The notes under the pieces are model-generated. The model was not told the origin of the DNA, searched no databases, and saw nothing but the letters and a program-made list of their open reading frames with translations. A stretch of DNA of 64,000 bases from NCBI RefSeq assembly GCF_037975245.1, contig NC_092563.1, positions 30,159,960 to 30,223,959 of the forward strand. Reading direction: 5' to 3'. This DNA comes from Apostichopus japonicus. Taxonomy: Eukaryota; Echinodermata; Holothuroidea; Aspidochirotida; Stichopodidae. Each line of letters starts with the position of its first letter. Positions within the stretch are counted from its first letter, which is position 1. The position numbers were made by a program, and so were the translations under genes. Below are positions 22,481-35,231 of the stretch, one piece after another.

Positions 22481-22534
22481 CACGATAAAAGTGGTAGCTT
22501 AAACACATTAAGAATCCTGTGGGCTTTTATCGTG
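22481..22534. other. Hairpin with 11-bp perfect stem
   Basis: CACGATAAAAG (22481-22491) is the exact reverse complement of CTTTTATCGTG (22524-22534), separated by 32 bases. Nearby, GCGCTGGCG (about 22,420) and CAGCGCCAG (about 22,451) form a second, weaker inverted pair. The function is unknown; it could be a transposon relic. Confidence 0.5.
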
Positions 22535-22614
22535 AAAAGTTTGGTGTGTTAAAGATTGACGTGCTACGTAGATCAGTCGCTTTTGAAGTCACATTACCTA
22601 ACATTCCAATTCTC

Positions 22615-22730
22615 TTATGAGGTTGGTGTGGGGAATATGAGTGGGTGGGAATGTGGGTGGGTGGGATGGTGTGGGGAATGTGGGTGGGTGGGATGGTGAG
22701 TGGGTTGGTGGAATGGTGAGGGGGAACAAA
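22615..22730. repeat. G-rich minisatellite (GTGGGTGGGATG-type)
   Basis: Imperfect units of GAATGTGGGTGGGTGGGATG and related GGTGGAATGGTGAG repeat several times. The G runs could form a quadruplex on the plus strand. Confidence 0.8.
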
Positions 22731-22984
22731 GTTGAATGTTAGTTTAGGCTAGTAAAGATGGGGATTTGTCTTAGAGTTAGTGACTGTTTCTTGCCCAGTT
22801 ATAAATGTTGGCCATCAAGGTACACAGTATTTTTGGTTGGCCTTGGAAGTCTGACATGTTAAAACAAACAGAAGCTTTTATCATCATCAGCAGATGTAAT
22901 GTAACTCTTTATACTGATAGGATCAAGGATGGTTCGGGAAGGAATATACAAAAACAATTAGTAGAAGCGAGTGTTGTATGTGTC

Positions 22985-23150
22985 AGGGGGAGAGAAGACT
23001 TTGGCGTGAGGGGGGGGGGTATGTCATTGGGAGAGAAGACTGGAGTGAGGGGGTGTATGTCATTGGGAGAGAAGACTGGAGTTAGGGGGAGGGGTGGTTG
23101 GTATGTCATTGAGAGAGAAGACTGGAGTGAGGGGGTTGTGGTATGTCATT
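22985..23150. repeat. Minisatellite of about 35-50 bp units, four copies
   Basis: The units contain GTATGTCATTGGGAGAGAAG followed by ACTGGAGTGAGGGGG, with a variable G-rich linker. They produce an open reading frame with repeated MSLGEKTGVRG, which I attribute to the repeat and not to a gene. Confidence 0.85.
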
Positions 23151-24427
23151 GTAGAGCTTGGTGTTTGTATAACAAGAGAATGGTAAATTAGATTGGATGT
23201 TCACCTTCAAATCTGCTAGAAACATGAAAGTAGCTCAAAATTAAAGGGTTGTTTATGACAGGTATTATTTTTGTTTATTCATTCATTCATTCATTATTTT
23301 TTTTTCAGTTTTAAATATTGTTATTTATTGTCCTTTACACTGGTAAAGGAGTTTTATCCATGAATCACTTCAATAATCAGATTGCTTGATTTAATCTTAT
23401 TCAGAGTGTCTGTGTAACTCAATTTGTGATACCTCAGATTCATTTTGTAGATGACCCCAACTGAATCCTAAAGACAAAATAAGATGTGGAAAAATTCACA
23501 TTTATTCTTGTAGTTTTCTATGGAATTTCTCTTTTCTTTTTCTCTTTTCTGTTTGAATTTTGTCTCTTCTCCTTTTTTTCTGTGTATTTTTATCAGTTTC
23601 CATGAAAACAATTTGTCAGTTTATCTTTGTCAGAATCTTGTACAGGAGCAAACTGTCCCAAACAGAACACAGTGTTCATCATTTGAAGGTAAAGGTATGG
23701 TTTAACAGTTAAGAGTGTTCTCTCCACAACTTCAAGGTTCCCGATTCAATAATCCAACAGAATGACAATCTCTCTCGACCTATCCAAAATTGCCATTGGG
23801 CAGTGTTGTTAAGCGAATTCTTCTGTGGATTTGGATTTTCAGGTTTATGACTTGGGAAGTCCCTTTTGAAACAACTTTCAACATGGCCGCATGGCAGTGA
23901 TGATGAATGGGCATGCAGTCACCCCCTTCCATATTGGAGAAAGTAATCAGATGCTGTAGTGCACTCTTGTCTGTAGGATGGGGATGTTAATTGACTGAAT
24001 CAAGAGTCAGAATGAGTGCAATACAACCCCTCCCCCCCCCCCCACCTACCCTACCCACTTATCTCCCTTGTATTAAGTTTCCTGACAACACTACTAGGTA
24101 TCAGGGATGCCAGACTCAGAATGTCGTTATCACCAGAGCCGTATACATGGCTTTGGGCAGCAGTACACAGAGCCATATATGCATTAGGGTAACAATATTG
24201 TATTTCAGTATATATGGCTCAGGCAGTGCGTTGTAAATTAGATGCAGCAGACAGGCAATTCAAACTAAAAAAAGGAAATTCTATTGTAGTAGTATATTGT
24301 TACTCATGATCTCTAACGGATTCATACGGTAGATATCCAAAACAAAATTCTCACTTTCACAAAAACACTTGTACATAATGTTTATAGTGTTACAATAGAA
24401 AGAGTTATGACTTCAAATAATATGACT

Positions 24428-24433
24428 TTTATT
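24428..24433 (-). terminator. ALP polyadenylation signal
   Basis: AATAAA on the minus strand lies 95 bp downstream of the alkaline phosphatase stop codon, in an AT-rich 3' flank. It is the nearest canonical hexamer I can see. Confidence 0.6.
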
Positions 24434-24527
24434 ATTATTATAATAATTTTTTTTTTTTTACATGATGAAGTTTCCAAATTTGTGTAAAGCATACCGCTGC
24501 TGTATTTAATTATATACGCTGTTGAAC

Positions 24528-27500
24528 TTAATGTTCAATATGTATAATTGCCAAAGCTAGCATTATCGTCAGAACTAACATAGAATTAACCAGAGTGCTT
24601 CCCCCGTTGCTATGGTCCATAGCATGATTGACGACTAGAACACTGGGGACGGTGGTACGATCACACGCCCCTGCATAGTCCCCGATACAGGCTGCGTACT
24701 GCATGGCGTGGGCCAGGTAACTCTGTTCATGAGTCGTGTGGAACAGATGGGCCATTGGTCCTACGGCGTAGACTGGGACGTCTTCCCCTCCATGGGTCTC
24801 TGATTCCATCGGTATCAAAGCTTGTTGAAAGTACAACTTAGATTCTGAATTAGCGGAGAAACAAAAATCAGAAAGATAAATATTGAAAAGTACCTACAGC
24901 TGTTCACCCTGCATGTGTTCCTCTGTCGACTACATTTCCAAAGATAAGCAACTTTAGGCCAACAATCACTTATAGCCTTACTACTTGTCTGTAATCATGA
25001 ATTTCCAATCGAAAATACCTTGAAATAAAACGGCTAACTTCACATTCTTTGGATGAAAGAGCCGCGGCTGATTGCGCGGCAACATGAAGTTGATATTATC
25101 TGAACATGATAGTATAGTAAAGCCGTGGGAACTCGAGGATAGGGGAGGGGTGGGCATGGGGTTGGGGTTGGGTGGGGGGAGCTGAGCTGAGCTAAATTAC
25201 AGCAATATAGTATGTTTTTCAAGATTCCTGCAGATACTGTCTAGAATGGAACCCCAATGCAGATTGTGGGAAATGTAACGCCCGACAAAATATCCATTAC
25301 CTGTATTCCAGTTGGAATCGTCCGGTCTTATAGCCTGGAATGTCTTGTTTGATGCAGGAGCTTGCACCATCTCCAGACTTTTTTCTGCCGCTGTCCTCAC
25401 AGCCCCGGGGCCGTTGAGATAACCTATTGATGTGTACGGTAACTTATCCAAAGGCGTCTTGGCATTAGCAAAACCTGTTCATAACGGTACAGCAAGGTCA
25501 CCATATTATTTACTATTATATCTATTATGTAATAGTAGATTGTCTTAAATATCTTAGTTCTATATGGAGAAAAGAAAAGAAGTCATGTGACTCGTTACCT
25601 TTCTTCTACCTGTCGCCCCCTTTTTTGCATCATACTTCCTGAAAGTATCACACTGCTTATCTTGGGGGCAGGGAGCAACCACCAGTTTTTGTACAGGTGA
25701 GGGGTTAAAATGTTATGTCAGCTTGAGAGGGGTCTACTCCTCCCCTTAAGAAATTGTGGTAAAATGGAGGGTCTTAAAAAGCCTTAGATTCAAAGTTGTG
25801 CATACCATATTTTCCTCTCCATTTTTTGTTTGTACCAATGTTGAAGAATTTTCAACTGTTTAGATTGTACCGCTAAGACATATTGTTAATTTATGTACTA
25901 TATATTTTTTTAATAGTCTGTCAGTATGTGTTTGGGGGGGGGGGGCGCTGATCACCCTCCCAACCCCAGAAGTTGCGCCCCTGTTGGGGATGGTGTCTAA
26001 ACGGTTCATTCAATAGGATTTTTTTATATTATTGATGCAACACTGGCAATCGCGCTCTATAACCTTCAATGACGTTCTCCCAGCACTTTGAAACTGATGC
26101 AGGGTACAGACCACCACCACGACACGTATAAGCTACACCCTTAACGATGTATCGATACTGTACCCTAGCCCTCTCCATGCCTACCTAGTATCGGGTTACC
26201 ACGTGTCGAATAACCCTGTAGCACCATAGTATGACTATGATCTGCAGTTACAATAACGAGTGTCTCCGATAAATCTACCATATCAGTGGCCTTCTTTACA
26301 GCCCTGTCAAGGGCCAATACCTCCTCAAGGGCGTACTGTGCTGACCCCATGTGATGGCCATGGTCGATGCGTCCGGCTGTTTCAAAAGAAAACAATATAC
26401 CTATTAATTACAGAGCGACGAGCACAAAAGCGAGTGTTTCCGTAGGAAGTCTTATCTTTTTTTATGGAGGTCGAAGGTTATTTGAGGTCAACAAAGTTCA
26501 AAATATCTGAAATCCTTGTAAACATGCACACTTTGAAGACACTTCATGCAGTGTGGGCTAGCATATAAACGCTACCCTAAATATCAATGATGAACGTCAG
26601 TTTCTTTCACTCACTACATGTAGGGTATATTCGATTGAATGCGATTGAAGCTACAATCATGGATCGCTTATTACTACTTTTGATGTCTTTGTGTATAATC
26701 TGTCATCAAACAACCATAAATGTAATTATAATTATTCATAAATGATTATTAATCAATTATTTAAAATTTAAATATTTACTCCTTGTAGTCTGATATTATC
26801 ATTCACACTATGCATGAATCATTCATTAAATATCCTGCATAGTTGATTACTCTTGCAGTCAACAGAAGTATGAATTCAACGGGATCAGTGATTAAGATCG
26901 TAATTCATTAATCATACACCTTCGGCCCTGCACTTGGTTATTTACAGACAAAGCGAGTATGAGTATTGTTCACAATATAAAACATTCATAAACACCGTTA
27001 TTGGATAGCTTCGCTTACTCCCAATCTACACGACTATACGACTCCAGTGGGATCATTTCTAGCGGTGTGAATTATTCAACAAAGTTTGTAACCGATCTGG
27101 TCAACATGAATCTAAACCCACTCCATGTGATTATTATGTGGAATGGGTTATACTTACATTCAACTACAAGTACGAATCCATCAGGGTCGTTCTGCATGAT
27201 CTGGATGGCTTTCTCTGTCATCTCCTCAAGTGATGGCTCTCCAGCAGAATCATTTTTCCTCAGCGCGGCGAACTGCATGTGAGACGGCTGAAATAAACCT
27301 ACGAAAGACGATTCAAAATGTGGAACGTTCTTAGCAATCTTCTTAGATTTATGTTTCATTTATCAGTAACTCATTTATTCACATATCAAAACATCAAACC
27401 TGCTTGAAGAAGGGGGGGGGGGGGGGAGTTGTAAGAACACGTTGAATCATTATACTAAAGTTTCTTCACTGTAGAATGCACTGTTTATGCTCAGTGACGC

Positions 27501-28246
27501 TAACACGAAACATTTGTACCTTTACAGCCTGAAAGAAATGTCGTACATCACTTCTCACATGTCACGTGAATATAGTCTATTGTTTCAGATAATTCTCAAG
27601 TATCAGAATTATGTTTTACCTTAGCCATCCATATTACAAAAATACAAGTCTTGCTCAAGTTCTGGCAATAGGTTTTAATAAAATGTGCGCGGCATGGTTT
27701 TCCTGGTGTTGCTGATAAGAAAATACTTTCAAAAGAATACTCCAGGTCAAAAACCTAAGCATTCTGGTGAAATTTGCATTCAGTTCCTATGTACCGTGTT
27801 TGAGATGTTGACAGTTGAAGTTGCCGCTTTTCGTACCAAGAGTGAACTTGGAGCAAACAGGTGTGACGCCACTGTTGCACACAGTGTTTTTCATTAAAAT
27901 TTAAGTCTAATTTTATACTCCACAATTGGATGCATCCATAATGTGAATGTACCATAGGTATTTGTATTTTATAAACTTCACATCCCCTTTACACAAACTA
28001 GTAACCTTATACAATCCAAGGACAAAGTAATAGGCTGAAAAATAAAGAAAAACAAAACATTATTTGTCAGTGTGTAACTACGACATCACACCTGTTTGCT
28101 TCACTTTTGGAAGAATATCAGATAACTTAAATTTTCAATATCTCAAAACGGTACATAGGAATTGAATGCAAATTTCACCAGAATGCTTAGATTATGTTCC
28201 TCTGTAACATATAAAAAAAAAATTTTTACCTGGACTATTCTTATAA

Positions 28247-28322
<76 letters not shown>

Positions 28323-31300
28323 CAGTATATTGTAACATTCATACCGAGTAGATAGTTGGTAGTTGCTGGGTCCACGGCGTCAAATTGAGTTTGATTCCAA
28401 ACATAATGAAAGTTGGTGTGTCCAGCATCACCGTGATTATTAAGCCAAGTATTAACGAGATTCTTGCCGTCCGTTCTTAATCCTCGCAATTTGGGGAATT
28501 CAGGATCCTCGTGAAGAAGCGAAAGAAAAGTAGCACGTCCTCCACCGAGGACAACCTTAATAACAAAAGAGACAAAGAAAATTAAATACCTAACAGGAGG
28601 GAAATTATTGTTACAAGTAATATTTAGATTCAGCGATAATAATTAATTCAAAGTATGATTCATTATCCTTAAAGTCTTTTTAGCCAATCTGGTGGGCAGT
28701 TTGACAAGTCACGTGGGTCCAATTGATAACTTCATTTATGTGATTTATTCTGAATCTTTTCCGTATTTGTATAGCGCCCCGCATTCTCTGCACGCGACAC
28801 TAAGTCCGTGTTGGTATTGCGCTATCGCCTTAAATCTTAGTTTCCTCAATTCTAGTTTGTTATCTAAATAACAAACATGGTTAACTGTAACTGAGGGCGT
28901 AATCTAAGTTCGTAAATATCCTACATTTAAATCCGTATTCGCTGCCAACTGTGTTGCAATATCCTGGCAGCCATCTCTCTTCTCAGATAAGGGCATTGGG
29001 CGGTTCGTCTCCCAAGTTCGATCGGGGCTGTGGGCGTAAGTTGCTGCGGGAGTAGCGTGAGTTACCCTCGTAGTAGTGACGATGCCTGTCGCCTTTCCTG
29101 TGAAAAAAAGAGAATAAGACTGGACCATCTCGGACTTGCAGTACTAGTACTGCAACATCAGTATATACTAGTTCAAATAGAATTCACTTGACATGTGTAC
29201 AATACGAGTCGGCATAACACTAAGTGCGAGTTCCGGAGTATTTACGTTTGCATTAGAATCTATAGTAGATTTCCAAAATATCTCGCTTACGAATACGTGT
29301 ACAAGTTTATTAATGCGAGTACTAGGCCTCTCACACCCCTACCCCACCGCAACCCCACGCCCACGCCCGCCCACTACCCCGGGCCACTTGTCTCATGGAT
29401 CTTCTGATGCATTTATGGCTGCCAAGGAGGGTAGTAGATAAACTATTTTCCAAACTCGGATGCTACAATAAAGTTAACATATTTTAAAGTTATTACACTT
29501 GACACAATACCTGCATATTGTGCACGTCGCACAATGGAGTCAACGTTGCCCCCAGCCCCGGTAGAGCATATACCCCTGGTTACCCTATCATCGATACCAA
29601 TCACGCCTTTCTTTGTCTTGACTCCACAGAGGTAGGCTGTGGCTGTTCCGGCTGAATCAGAAGTTTGTGCGTCAGTGTTATAAGTCTGAATATATAGTAA
29701 ACAAAGTCATCATGGTGAATAGATTAATCCAACAAAGAAAACAGACTAAAACAATGACACTAAAAACAGAGAAAGGAAACAAAAGAAGAAACCAAACCAA
29801 AACGAATGGAATCCGAACGAACAGGAAATTAGAATATGAGAACAAGTTACAGACCGTTTGCGGGGGGAAAAAATTAGATTTCGTATTACAAAGAAAAAAA
29901 ACCACAAAAAGTAATGGGGACAGCTGATAAACTGTGAGCGAATCATTTGGATTTCTTATAATACAATTATCTGTATCATTGCCAGCTTATGTTTACAATG
30001 ACAATGGTCTGGTATCAGATGGCGTTTAGTGATGTATGCTCTCACCTTGACCAAACCAGAATAAGGAAAATCCTCGAAATTGAGTTTCTCTTCTTCTCCT
30101 GTTTTACCCTTGAGTTGCCCCTTGTAGATCCTACTAGCTGTAACACTTGGGATGCCCATTCCATCCCCAACAAAAAAGATAATATTTTTAGCGATGCCTT
30201 TGTTTAGATTCTGGGCATCTAGTGCCTCTTGTAACTCAACAATAGCTTCATTCTTCCAGTAGATGGCATCTGTGAGTAATAAAAAACTGAAAATAGATAT
30301 AGATATTACTATATCTTATTGTTTACGTTGTTACGCTAGCGGATTGCAGGTAACGCGTTATGTAAGCTTTCTTTACCCTATTCTTTGTTGGTACATTATT
30401 GTGTGTTTCGTTGCATTGCCTCACACTGATGAACGACTACAGAATTTACAACGGCGTAAAAACGGGTAAGGCCGGGTTGGGGTCGCTACCCCCAAGCTCC
30501 CCCCCCCCCATTGAAAGTCAGAAGCCTTTCTCAAATTGATACCAAGTCGGTCTCTCATTGGAAGAAATCAATGAAAGAAGATTGATAAAACAAGAGTGAA
30601 TAAAAGTAACAACCCCAAATTTGACGACCCCAGACAGGAACATTATACCTTACATTGCATTGACGATAAGAAGGAGATACGAATCCTGATAATGTGTCAC
30701 TGATAATTTTCTATTTGTAGTCTCTGGAATATTTACTCCCCCCCCCCCCCTCCTTCCCGCGCCTCCCTCTCGTTCCTGCCCCTAAAATACTTAAGTCTTG
30801 AATGTTGCAACCAGAAAAAAAGTCAAATAAAGTCAAATACATATAACACACACAAACACAATGGTTCAATCAACCCGTTTGAAGATAACCAGTGTATATT
30901 ATCTTTGCGTATCTCAATATTTCAGTTGAGTTTAAAGATCAATTGAGCATTAGTTAAGAATAAATCATTGACGATATTTTGCTACTTGATAACAACTTAA
31001 TTTGTACTTTGAATTAACAAACATTGATAAGGAACCCTGCTTAGCTTAATATAATACACGGCGAAAAATAAAGATTATAACAAAATATAAACGATTTTTT
31101 TTTGGGGGGGGGGGAATCAAAATCATATATGTAGTCGATGTTAAAGATATTGTATTATTAGTATCTGAAACCTGTTACTCCTGTTTTTGCTTTATTTACT
31201 TTTTTATATTTCAAGGTAGAATGTTAACATAGTTGACACCGAAACCAATGCAGTCATTATGGTCATGTTTAGGGGTTCGATATTAAAAAGCAAGTTTGAA

Positions 31301-32653
31301 AATTTCCAAATAATCGCTTTTTTCTTCAATATTTGGATTGCATCGACGGTATAGTCAAGCTTTGTATAGATTTAACTTTATGTCTTATTGTCTATTTTCA
31401 TTAAACACAAACATAAGTCTTAATCTGGCATTGTTCTGTAAAATCTCAGAACGAAACATAACTTCTTACGATCAGCGGAGCACACCTGGATGGGTGACAC
31501 CCAATACCCTTTTGTCTGACAAATTGTAAAACATTGTAAATACCTAAAATTTGAAAAGTTAAGTTTGCTTCTGAGGAGCTCACCTTATACTGTCTGTTTG
31601 CTAAACTATATTGTCCAGTCGCTTTGACTGGTGAGCGATTGAGTAATATTTCAAAATATGGACTACGCATTGAAGTAGAAACAGTGTATGCATGGAATGA
31701 TTGGCAGTTTACCAGTCTACAACATGTCAACATTATTTTATTTGTCTATACAGTTTTCTTTGAAACAGGACTACATTTTCAAGGTGACGATATATACAAT
31801 CCTTTCCGTGGAAGCTTTAAGGTTTTTAATAGGGTGGGGGGGGGGGATTAACCCGGAATTGGACTTATATTCGAAGCCAACCAGTGGTATACCATAGTTG
31901 AATTGACTGCCCCTGTCTTCGGAGTGAATATATGAAAATAAATTTGCCTTATTATTATTATGTTAATAAATACCAAGTCATGAATTAGATCGTCTTTCAG
32001 AATTCTAAACGACAAACGTTAGCGTGAAGCAAATTACTGACTTCTTTAAGTAAATTGTTCTTGTTGTTGTTGTTGCTTGTTTGTTTGTTTGTTTTAAGCG
32101 CACAAGATTGACGAAATTCTATTTCAAATAAATCAGTCCAAAAATCAATGAAATATAGATAACTTCTTCACTAAGATAATTGAATGATTTAATTATTGTT
32201 TACAGTCTTTAAGGCTGGAAATGTTTATGCGAGACACGAGTGTAATTTTTACCTACATTGACAAAATAACGTTCTTTTGGGTGACAGAAGAAAATAATAT
32301 GATAATTGTATTCTATGCCATATGTTTCAAATATTGTCATCATTTTATGAACAAAGAAAATATCTGGGTCAAAACATTGTTTTAATATATCTATTCTGGA
32401 ATTTTATAGGTTAAGGTTTAAAAAAGCGATAGTTGAAATATCCGCCATATAAGTTTGCTGACTATAGCAAGACCTGGGGGTGGGGGGGGGAGCGGTGATC
32501 CCGTCACTCGGGACCGACATAAGTGAACTAGCCTTGGGTTAAGGAATAAAGGCTATGTGTCATTATTATTTCAGAATTATAATCATAATGTAACAACTTA
32601 CCCTCAGTCACCACAGAGCCTACAAACAGAGTTAGCAGAAAGAAGCGATACAT
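24528..32653 (-). CDS. Alkaline phosphatase, GPI-anchored type, complete
   Basis: Nine exons on the minus strand (32653-32602, 30269-30046, 29685-29511, 29097-28925, 28555-28345, 27298-27158, 26376-26185, 25474-25301, 24844-24528) join in phase to 552 residues plus TAA. Exon 1 encodes a hydrophobic signal peptide ([15 protein letters not shown]). Expected family motifs are present: metal ligand Asp53 in GDGMG, nucleophile Ser103 in TSDSAGTA, His164 in VTHATP, Arg215 in GGGR, Asp330 and His334 in GRIDHGHH, Asp371-His372 in TADHSH, and His465 in ETHGGED. The tail has small residues (SNGGS) then a hydrophobic stretch ending IIHIEH, typical of GPI attachment. It would hydrolyse phosphomonoesters at the cell surface using two zinc and one magnesium ion. 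Length is normal. Orthology to a particular vertebrate isozyme cannot be set. Confidence 0.95.
27734..28242. mobile_element. Foldback/MITE-like element in an ALP intron
   Basis: Long imperfect inverted repeats of about 160-180 bp surround a short centre. The left arm runs from AGAATACTCCAGGT through CCTAAGCATTCTGGTGAAAT to GCAAACAGGTGTGA; the right arm is its reverse complement, ending ACCTGGACTATTCTT. It lies between the exons at 28345 and 27298 and abuts a TA microsatellite. No transposase frame and no unambiguous target duplication were seen. Confidence 0.75.
28243..28320. repeat. TA microsatellite
   Basis: About 75 bp of alternating TA, with a single break, directly beside the foldback element and 25 bp downstream (on the minus strand) of an ALP splice donor. 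Confidence 0.95.
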
Positions 32654-33939
32654 TTTCAAGACACATCAGTGAGTTCTCTGATCAAGAAGATCTCGTGCAA
32701 TGAGGTGAGATATTAAAACAATGGGACTGTAGTTGGTTTTGCTATCATTTATCAATTAAAATATTAACTCATCGATAACGTATAAGATTAGTTCAAGAGC
32801 TCGTCCAATGTAAATATACGTTTCTCGATAAATATTCGTACATTATAAGTTCAAGGATGTTTCCAATTATCAACTTTAAACCGATGACCTATGAACCAAT
32901 GAAGAAAATTGATTAAATATGTGTGACAAGAAAGGTGTGTACGTGTTGTGGGGGTGGGGTAGGGGAGGGGTACCTTTTTAGAGATGATTCTGAACTCGGA
33001 AGGGGAAGTTGAACCCCAACTGCACATATTAACACATGAAGATATATGATGATTATACCTTTATTGTTCATAACTTGGTACACCTCTAGAAACATTTTAG
33101 TGAACTTAGTGTGAGACGCTTTCAATTCTTTGGAATTGCATTCTACACCAGCAAAAATCTTGAACATAACTACTTCAAAAGTTCAAATATAACTATGTTG
33201 CAAATAAGAGTTTCTCAAAGGGGAGGAGGAACCACCAGTAGCCAGTTCAAAGGGAGGCGGAATGTACCCTACCCACATCTTCAGTCGTAGGAAACGAGTT
33301 TACTCGGAGAATATTAACATTCAGCGGAGGAAATTAGACCACTCCTCCTGGGGTGCACCACTATTGTAAACCTCACAAACTTGATGACTATTTATTGGCA
33401 CAACCAGCTTGCGTTTATACCTAATTGTGGTCTATAGTATGCCTTAGAATGCACACTTTGACGTCATGTCTTGTTTTCTTTTGAGGGGGTGGGGTGGGGT
33501 GGGGAGGCGGAGTGGACTCGCACAGTCTCCTATATGGGAGTCGGCTTCAACAATTGACCGCATGGTTCCCACCTTCCTCCATAAAAATTCTTCATTCACC
33601 TCTGACCCTTGGCACTGTGGCAGTAGCAGTGTGGTAGTGTGATACTAGTTTGAAGTTTACAGCCTACAGCAGAGTTGCCTGTTTTTCTGTAACACAACCG
33701 GTCAAATTTAGAGAATTTACCGACCAAATCGAGTGAATAAATGCCAAAAACACCATTGTTCGATTTCTGTCCATATAATACACGTAGCCTACAATTTGGT
33801 AGTTTGCATTATTTGCTGATGTGTGAGTTCACATGTGCGATGTTGAAATTACGTAATATATATTATGCTGCAGCTTAATTCCAAGTAAAAATATCGGGCA
33901 TATCGGGCATATGAAAAGCCGTTTTAATATTTAATAGGG

Positions 33940-34139
33940 AATTTCAGATATCTCGAAATAATTTCAGATATCTCGAATTCAATTTCAGATATCTCGAATT
34001 CAATTTCAGATATCTGAAGTAGAATTTCAGATATCTGAATTAGAATTTCAGATATCTCAAATTCAATTTCGGATATCTCGAATTCAGTTTCAGATATCTC
34101 GAATTTAATTTTAGATATCTGAAATAGAATTTTAGATAA
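33940..34139. repeat. 21-bp palindromic tandem array centred on GATATC
   Basis: About nine to ten head-to-tail units of AATTTCAGATATCTCGAATT plus one base, with variants AGTAG, AATTAG and AAATTC at the unit ends. Every unit is built around the self-complementary core CAGATATCTG or a close variant. The last two units decay into TTTTAGATAAG. Confidence 0.95.
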
Positions 34140-34280
34140 GTAAGAAACAATTTAAGATATCTAAATTAAATGTTAAAATGGCTTTCCATACAGGCGGTCG
34201 ATATAACAATGGTATAAAGTTATAAACATACACTTGATATAACAAGAATGGTAGCTGGTTATCTCGTTGGGTAGCCTACG

Positions 34281-35026
34281 CATAGGCGTACGGGACCATT
34301 TCAATTTGGGGGGGGCAGAAATTTTTGTGCCCGAAAGTTCCCGTGACACTTTCTAAGCGGAGCGCCACCATCAGTTGGCGCGTAGCGTACAAGAAAATTT
34401 TTGGCAAAAAATGCCTCTCAGATTGCCGGAAACGGCACTTCTGAAGTTCTGAGGCCTTGCAAGTTGCATCTAAACATTCTTTATTTTATAATCTCACGTT
34501 TTAGAAATTTACACTTCCCCAAAAATTTGGTAAATTAGAAGAAGAAAAAATGTTAACATCACTTTGAAGGGGAAAAATGGGACAGTATATTTTTTAAGCT
34601 CCTATTTAGTTACCGTATTTATTATTTTAACACAGTACTCAGCTACCTCCAGAAAAGCATACATTGTTCAACGACAAGTAGGCGGGATAATGTCGCTGTG
34701 TCGGGTGAGACTGCAATTTTGTCTCACAAAAAAGTATAAAATATAACAAAGAATATGATAAACCTGTACTTCTAGGCTTGTAGGCACTCCCCTCCCCCCC
34801 CCCCCCACCATCCATGAAAAAGAAAATATTTCTTATATACACCCATGTTGGGGATGTCAGGTATACAATTGACTAGTTAGAAACAAAATTGATCGTGCAA
34901 AAAGCGTGGTAGCCCAGATGAGCTGCGCTTACGGTGGTGTTACACGGAAATATTCGGGCATCATGATGCTATATAAAAAAAATCATGGAATTGTCGGGCA
35001 AAAATTTGAAAAAGATTCGGGCAAGC

Positions 35027-35117
<91 letters not shown>

Positions 35118-35231
35118 GTTCTCCTCTTAGGCTGCCCGAATTTTTCAGGACTTTTGCCCGAATTTCTTGTCCTCTGGAAATTTGGGGGGCAGTCTGCCCC
35201 CTGCCCCACCCCCCCGCCTCGTACGCCTATG
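34281..35231. mobile_element. hAT-like MITE with 8-bp target duplication
   Basis: The left end CATAGGCGTACG (34281-34292) and right end CGTACGCCTATG (35220-35231) are exact inverted repeats. The element is flanked by the identical 8-bp sequence AGCCTACG (34273-34280 and 35232-35239). Sub-terminal sequences are also inverted: TTTGGGGGGGGCAGAA on the left and a GGGGGCAGACTGCCCCCC type structure on the right. The 951-bp interior includes a long TA microsatellite (35,027-35,117) and no transposase frame. An 8-bp duplication is characteristic of the hAT superfamily (and P elements). Confidence 0.85.
35027..35117. repeat. TA microsatellite inside the MITE
   Basis: Almost uninterrupted alternating TA. 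It creates meaningless YIYIYI reading frames on both strands. Confidence 0.97.

Larger units (their letters stand above)
19930..24427. other. Intergenic region between convergent SNRK and ALP genes
   Basis: No coding exon was supported. Short reading frames here have no domain signal. Small features are a 20-bp-scale repeat of ATTAACACTGGTTAATG (about 21,115-21,180), G-rich minisatellites near 22.6 and 23.0 kb, a hairpin at 22,481-22,534 and polyC or pyrimidine runs near 24,030. The rest is AT-rich and unremarkable. Confidence 0.6.

Noticed and set aside
22805-23191. Frame with repeated MSLGEKTGVRG
   Set aside because: Produced by a G-rich minisatellite; no homology or splice support.
29667-29927. 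Lysine- and asparagine-rich frame of 86 residues in an ALP intron
   Set aside because: AT-rich composition, no homology, and it sits next to the well-supported ALP exon on the opposite strand.
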